Source: an uncultured Thomasclavelia sp. (lineage in GTDB: Bacteria; Bacillota_I; Bacilli_A; Erysipelotrichales; Coprobacillaceae). Taken from it: a DNA stretch of 51,480 bases. Positions 48,804 through 51,480 of the stretch are shown one piece after another; the first letter of the stretch is position 1; each line of letters starts with the position of its first letter. The notes under the pieces are model-generated. The model was not told where the DNA came from. It saw only the letters and a list, made by a program, of their open reading frames with translations, and made no database searches. The stretch is taken from positions 1-51,480 of the forward strand of contig CAJUOR010000005.1 in NCBI GenBank assembly GCA_910588165.1, in the 5' to 3' direction. A program made the position numbers and the translations under genes.

Positions 48804-50117
48804 ATGAAATTCTTAGAAGAAAAATTTGTGCCTTTTGCCGCTAAAGTTGGTGCCCAAAAACATTTGGCATGTATCCGTGACTCATTCGTAGTTATCATGC
48901 CATTAACAATTGCCGGAGCGTTAGGTGTATTACTTAACAACTTCCACACATTGTTTGCTCCTTCAGGATTAAACATGCCTGCAATTCAAGAAGGGTATTC
49001 AAACTTCTTAGCAAGCTCAGGATTAGGTACAGTATTTGCTGCATTAAACAACGGTACAATTGCCATGATGGCAGTTTTATTAGCTGGTATGTTAACATCA
49101 AAATTAACTGCAGTTAACGGTGGAGATGCAGAAGCTGGCTTCGTTGTAGGTTTAGCTGGTTACCTTTGTGGTGTAGCTCAAAACTATGGCGCTCTTTATG
49201 CTGATGGAACAAAATTCCCAGGTGCAGCTATCGATGCTAAATTATTAGCAGCTGACGGTTTATTCGTAGCTATGATTTTTGGTTTATTAATGGGAACTCT
49301 TTTCCCTAAATTATCAAATAACCCTAAATTACAGATTAAGATGCCTGATGGTGTACCACCAGCAGTATCTAAATCATTCTCAAGCATGATTCCAGCAATC
49401 ATCGTTATGCTTGTTGTTGCTGCAATTTATGGTTATGCAGAAAAATTCACTGGTATGAACGTTTGGCAAATCGTAACTAAATTCTTATCTACTCCATTAC
49501 AGGGTTTATCACAGAACGTTATCATGGTTATCGTTATGTACTTCATGATTGACTTGTTATGGATCTTCGGTTTACACGGTGCTAACATCGTTGGTTCAGT
49601 AACTACTCCAATCTTAACACCTTTATCAAACGCAAACGTTAACCGTTTCGCAAATGGTGAAGAACCATTAAATACTGTAGTTGGTGGTTTACAATCCGGT
49701 TTCGCATTCTTGGGTGGTTCTGGTGCAACTTTAGGATGTATCATTGCAATCTTTATCTTCTCAAAATCTAAAGCAAGCAAAACTATTGCTCAATTAGCAC
49801 TTGCTCCAGGTTTATTTGAAATTAACGAACCATTGACATTCGGTTTACCAATCGTAATGAACATGGTATTAGCTATTCCATTCATTATTGGACCTATCGT
49901 TCTTGGTGTAGTTACTTTCTACTTAATGGAATCAGGCATCATTCGTCGTCCATGTATTGAAGCTCCTTGGGTAACACCTCCTGTTTTAATCGGTTTCTTA
50001 TGTACAGGTGGGGACATCAAAGGTGCGATTTGGAATGTAGTTGAAATAGTATTATTAACAGTGTTATGGACTCCATTCATTATTATGAATGATAAAGTTG
50101 AAGCTGGTAATGCTTAA
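48804..50117 (+). CDS. PTS EIIC, lactose/cellobiose family
   Basis: A 437-residue membrane permease of the Lac family of phosphotransferase systems. It begins MKFLEEKFVPFAAKVGAQKHLACIRDSF, the usual amphipathic start, followed by about ten membrane segments. The conserved loop LFEINEPLTFGLPIVMN, with the Glu that binds the incoming sugar hydroxyl, is present. IIB and IIA follow in separate genes, so this is the membrane part of a IIC/IIB/IIA system for a beta-glucoside, cellobiose or chitobiose-like sugar; the exact sugar is unknown. GGGAGG lies upstream. No phospho-glycosidase gene is adjacent. Confidence 0.93.
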   Translation: MKFLEEKFVPFAAKVGAQKHLACIRDSFVVIMPLTIAGALGVLLNNFHTLFAPSGLNMPAIQEGYSNFLASSGLGTVFAALNNGTIAMMAVLLAGMLTSKLTAVNGGDAEAGFVVGLAGYLCGVAQNYGALYADGTKFPGAAIDAKLLAADGLFVAMIFGLLMGTLFPKLSNNPKLQIKMPDGVPPAVSKSFSSMIPAIIVMLVVAAIYGYAEKFTGMNVWQIVTKFLSTPLQGLSQNVIMVIVMYFMIDLLWIFGLHGANIVGSVTTPILTPLSNANVNRFANGEEPLNTVVGGLQSGFAFLGGSGATLGCIIAIFIFSKSKASKTIAQLALAPGLFEINEPLTFGLPIVMNMVLAIPFIIGPIVLGVVTFYLMESGIIRRPCIEAPWVTPPVLIGFLCTGGDIKGAIWNVVEIVLLTVLWTPFIIMNDKVEAGNA

Positions 50118-50156
50118 TAAATAACTTATTCTGAAATTTATAGTATCAGAAATTTT

Positions 50157-50187
50157 GAGGCTCACAAGTGATGTGAGCCTCTTTTTT
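50157..50187 (+). terminator. Strong terminator between PTS IIC and IIB
   Basis: GAGGCTCAC-AAGTGAT-GTGAGCCTC, a perfect 9-bp stem with TTTTTT. It separates IIC from IIB-IIA transcription. A smaller TTCTGA/TCAGAA hairpin precedes it. Confidence 0.94.
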
Positions 50188-50221
50188 ACACAAGTCAAAA
50201 ATGCGAAATACAAATGTCTTA

Positions 50222-50250
50222 TTGACAAATAAGGTGGTCTAGGTTAGAAT
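50222..50250 (+). promoter_or_regulatory. Promoter of the PTS IIB-IIA genes
   Basis: TTGACA (50222-50227), a 17-base spacer and TAGAAT (50245-50250), after the terminator. Confidence 0.8.
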
Positions 50251-50302
50251 ATATGTAAGGGTAATCATTAATTAGATTTCCTGATATGAGGAGGAACAAG
50301 CT

Positions 50303-50617
50303 ATGAAAATTATGTTATGTTGCAGTGCTGGAATGTCTACAAATTTGTTAGTGAGTAAGATGACTTTATCTGCTAAACAAAGAGCAATTGATTGTGAAAT
50401 AGAGGCAATTCCAGAAGGTGAAATTAATTCTCGATTAAAAGAAGCAGATGTATTTTTATTAGGACCTCAGGTACGTTATAGATTAAATAGCGTTAAGGAA
50501 GAAGCACAACAATATAGTATTCCTGTTGCCGTTATTGACTCTGTAAAATACAGTCGTATGGATGGACGTTCTGTTTTAGATCAAGCATTAGCATTGTATA
50601 AAGCAGCAAACGAGTAA
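50303..50617 (+). CDS. PTS EIIB, lactose/cellobiose family
   Basis: 104 residues. IMLCCSAGMSTNLLVSKM contains the phosphorylated cysteine, Cys7, in the CSAGMST P-loop typical of cellobiose/chitobiose IIB. ADVFLLGPQVRY and VAVIDSVKYSRMDG complete the fold. It receives phosphate from IIA and passes it to the sugar at IIC. GAGGAGG lies upstream. It is followed 66 bases later by IIA. Confidence 0.95.
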   Translation: MKIMLCCSAGMSTNLLVSKMTLSAKQRAIDCEIEAIPEGEINSRLKEADVFLLGPQVRYRLNSVKEEAQQYSIPVAVIDSVKYSRMDGRSVLDQALALYKAANE

Positions 50618-50683
50618 ATTTTGGTAAATGAGAGTTTTCTCTTTACAATATAACAATTTGAAGAAAGAAAGAGGTAAAAGAAA

Positions 50684-50992
50684 ATGGATGAAATGGAACA
50701 AGTTGTAATTAACCTTATCGTAAATAGCGGAAGTGCTAGAAGTTCAGCTATCGAAGCAATTCAATATGCAAAAGCTGGAGATATGGATAAAGCTGCTGAA
50801 TCTTTACAACAAGCTAAAGAATCAGTAAACGAAGCACACCATGCGCAAACTGAAATGATTCAAGCAGAAATTCGTGGTGAAAGAGCTCCTTTGAATTTGT
50901 TAATGGTTCATGCTCAAGACCATTTAATGACTTCATTAGTAGTTATTGATTTAGCTCAAGAATTCATCGATTTATATGAAAAAATTAAATAA
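50684..50992 (+). CDS. PTS EIIA, lactose/cellobiose family
   Basis: 102 residues, a three-helix trimeric IIA. His76 in VHAQDHLM is the phosphorylation site and Asp79 the metal ligand of the trimer; EAHHAQTEMIQAE is also conserved. AAAGAGG lies upstream. It completes the IIC/IIB/IIA set; the sugar remains unknown. Confidence 0.95.
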   Translation: MDEMEQVVINLIVNSGSARSSAIEAIQYAKAGDMDKAAESLQQAKESVNEAHHAQTEMIQAEIRGERAPLNLLMVHAQDHLMTSLVVIDLAQEFIDLYEKIK

Positions 50993-51020
50993 TTGAAAAT
51001 TTAAGTGTTTATAACGCTTT

Positions 51021-51060
51021 AAGCTATTGATCAATAGGAAGATCGATAGCTTTTTGTTTT
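51021..51060 (+). terminator. Terminator of the PTS IIB-IIA genes
   Basis: AAGCTATTGAT pairs with ATCGATAGCTT (11 bp with one GU) across a 10-base loop, and T-rich sequence follows. Confidence 0.88.
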
Positions 51061-51370
51061 GTATTTCTTTAATAGTAAATATGATTGTTGCTAAAAGTAA
51101 TGGTAAGATGTAAAGCACTATAGCGAATATTGATATGATGACTTGATATAGAAAGAATCAACTTTGGTAGTGAATACGTATGAAAATTAAAATATTATCA
51201 ATCCAATTAAACGGTTAAGATGTAAATTGATAAGATAGTAAGAATATCTCGTGAAACACATATATCTATAGAAAAAAGGATAGAGAAAACTAAGAAAGAA
51301 GATAAGGGAAAAAAGAATAAAGCGACAAAAAAGAGAAAGAAAAACAAAAAACATAAAAAAAGGAAAAAAA
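51061..51370. other. AT-rich non-coding region ending in a polypurine tract
   Basis: The first 200 bases are AT-rich without coding signs; TAAGATGTAAA occurs twice (near 51103 and 51215). From about 51267 the plus strand is almost all A and G. An open frame without ATG runs from 51229 to a TGA at 51478-51480 and would encode a Lys/Arg-rich peptide, but purine runs give this in any frame. Confidence 0.4.
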
Positions 51371-51373
51371 GAG

Positions 51374-51402
51374 TTGCAAAGGGCAAAGGAATGTACTATA
51401 AT
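51374..51402 (+). promoter_or_regulatory. Promoter at the right edge
   Basis: TTGCAA (51374-51379), a 17-base spacer and a perfect TATAAT (51397-51402), within the purine-rich region. Confidence 0.65.
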
Positions 51403-51442
51403 GGCAAGGCAGTCAAAAAGAAGCCAGATAAAAGGAAAGTCA

Positions 51443-51480
51443 ATGGAAAAAGAAATGAAAAAAGTGAAAAAAGAAGTTGA
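51443..51480 (+). CDS. Possible start of a gene cut by the window edge
   Basis: Downstream of the edge promoter, AAAAGGA lies six bases before an ATG reading MEKEMKKVKKEV to the end of the window. An alternative in the same frame starts at 51401 but would overlap the -10 box. Too short to identify. Confidence 0.35.
   Translation, partial: MEKEMKKVKKEV

Noticed and set aside
48804..50992. Pairing of the PTS with lacZ at 1.4 kb as one lactose system
   Set aside because: The PTS would give a phosphorylated disaccharide needing a phospho-glycosidase, while lacZ is a GH2 enzyme for free sugars, and they are 44 kb apart.

Overview
The window is a block of core chromosome from a low-GC, endospore-forming Firmicute. 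The organism call is inference. It rests on the AT-rich sequence, the Gram-positive order cysS-mrnC-rlmB-sigH-rpmG-secE-nusG-rplKA-rplJL-rsmC-rpoBC-rpsLG-fusA-tuf, sporulation genes (spoVT, yabP, yabQ, gerQ, a cwlJ/sleB-type hydrolase) and a glgC-glgD-glgA glycogen cluster. Together with an Asn at the RpoB rifampicin-pocket position that is usually His (an Asn also reported in Mollicutes), this fits an Erysipelotrichia-like gut bacterium best. I cannot name a species.

Layout. 1-7.1 kb: an accessory edge with a RibD-C/DHFR-fold reductase, tRNA-Leu(CAG), a GH2 beta-galactosidase, a DUF402 protein, a YjjG-like HAD nucleotidase and a DacA/DacF-type D,D-carboxypeptidase. 7.3-13.2 kb: a lactonase-family protein, a rhodanese and a glycolytic cluster (pgk, tpiA, two small unknown genes, gpmI, a 46-codon ORF). 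13.3-17.2 kb: a thioredoxin-like lipoprotein overlapping a zinc-ribbon membrane protein, an XRE regulator, a Cof-type HAD phosphatase, and a decaying patch holding a frameshifted lipoprotein gene and a headless upstream gene behind a good promoter. 17.2-24 kb: glycerophosphodiesterase, then the sporulation/division genes spoVT-rqcP-yabP-yabQ-divIC, an esterase, folC, a THF riboswitch with folT, and the cwlJ-like/gerQ pair on the minus strand. 24-27.8 kb: glgC-glgD-glgA. 27.8-47.9 kb: a small lipoprotein, a T-box controlling cysS, and the long transcription/translation block ending in tuf. 47.9-51.5 kb: about 0.9 kb of non-coding AT-rich DNA, then a lactose/cellobiose-type PTS (IIC, IIB, IIA) and a purine-rich edge.

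Regulation is unusually readable. Many promoters have a 16-18 bp spacer and near-consensus boxes. There is a THF riboswitch, a T-box, an L10 leader, probable L1-type and other structured r-protein leaders, and CcpA cre-like sites at the PTS, glg and lactonase promoters. Intrinsic terminators often share bases with the preceding stop codon.

I did not find a clearly new multi-gene system. The best leads are the 49-residue acidic tail on RpoB, the natural rifampicin-resistance-type residue in RpoB, a lipoprotein gene split at a run of eight A, a 28-residue membrane peptide translationally coupled to nusG, and the long non-coding region with a structured leader before the PTS genes.
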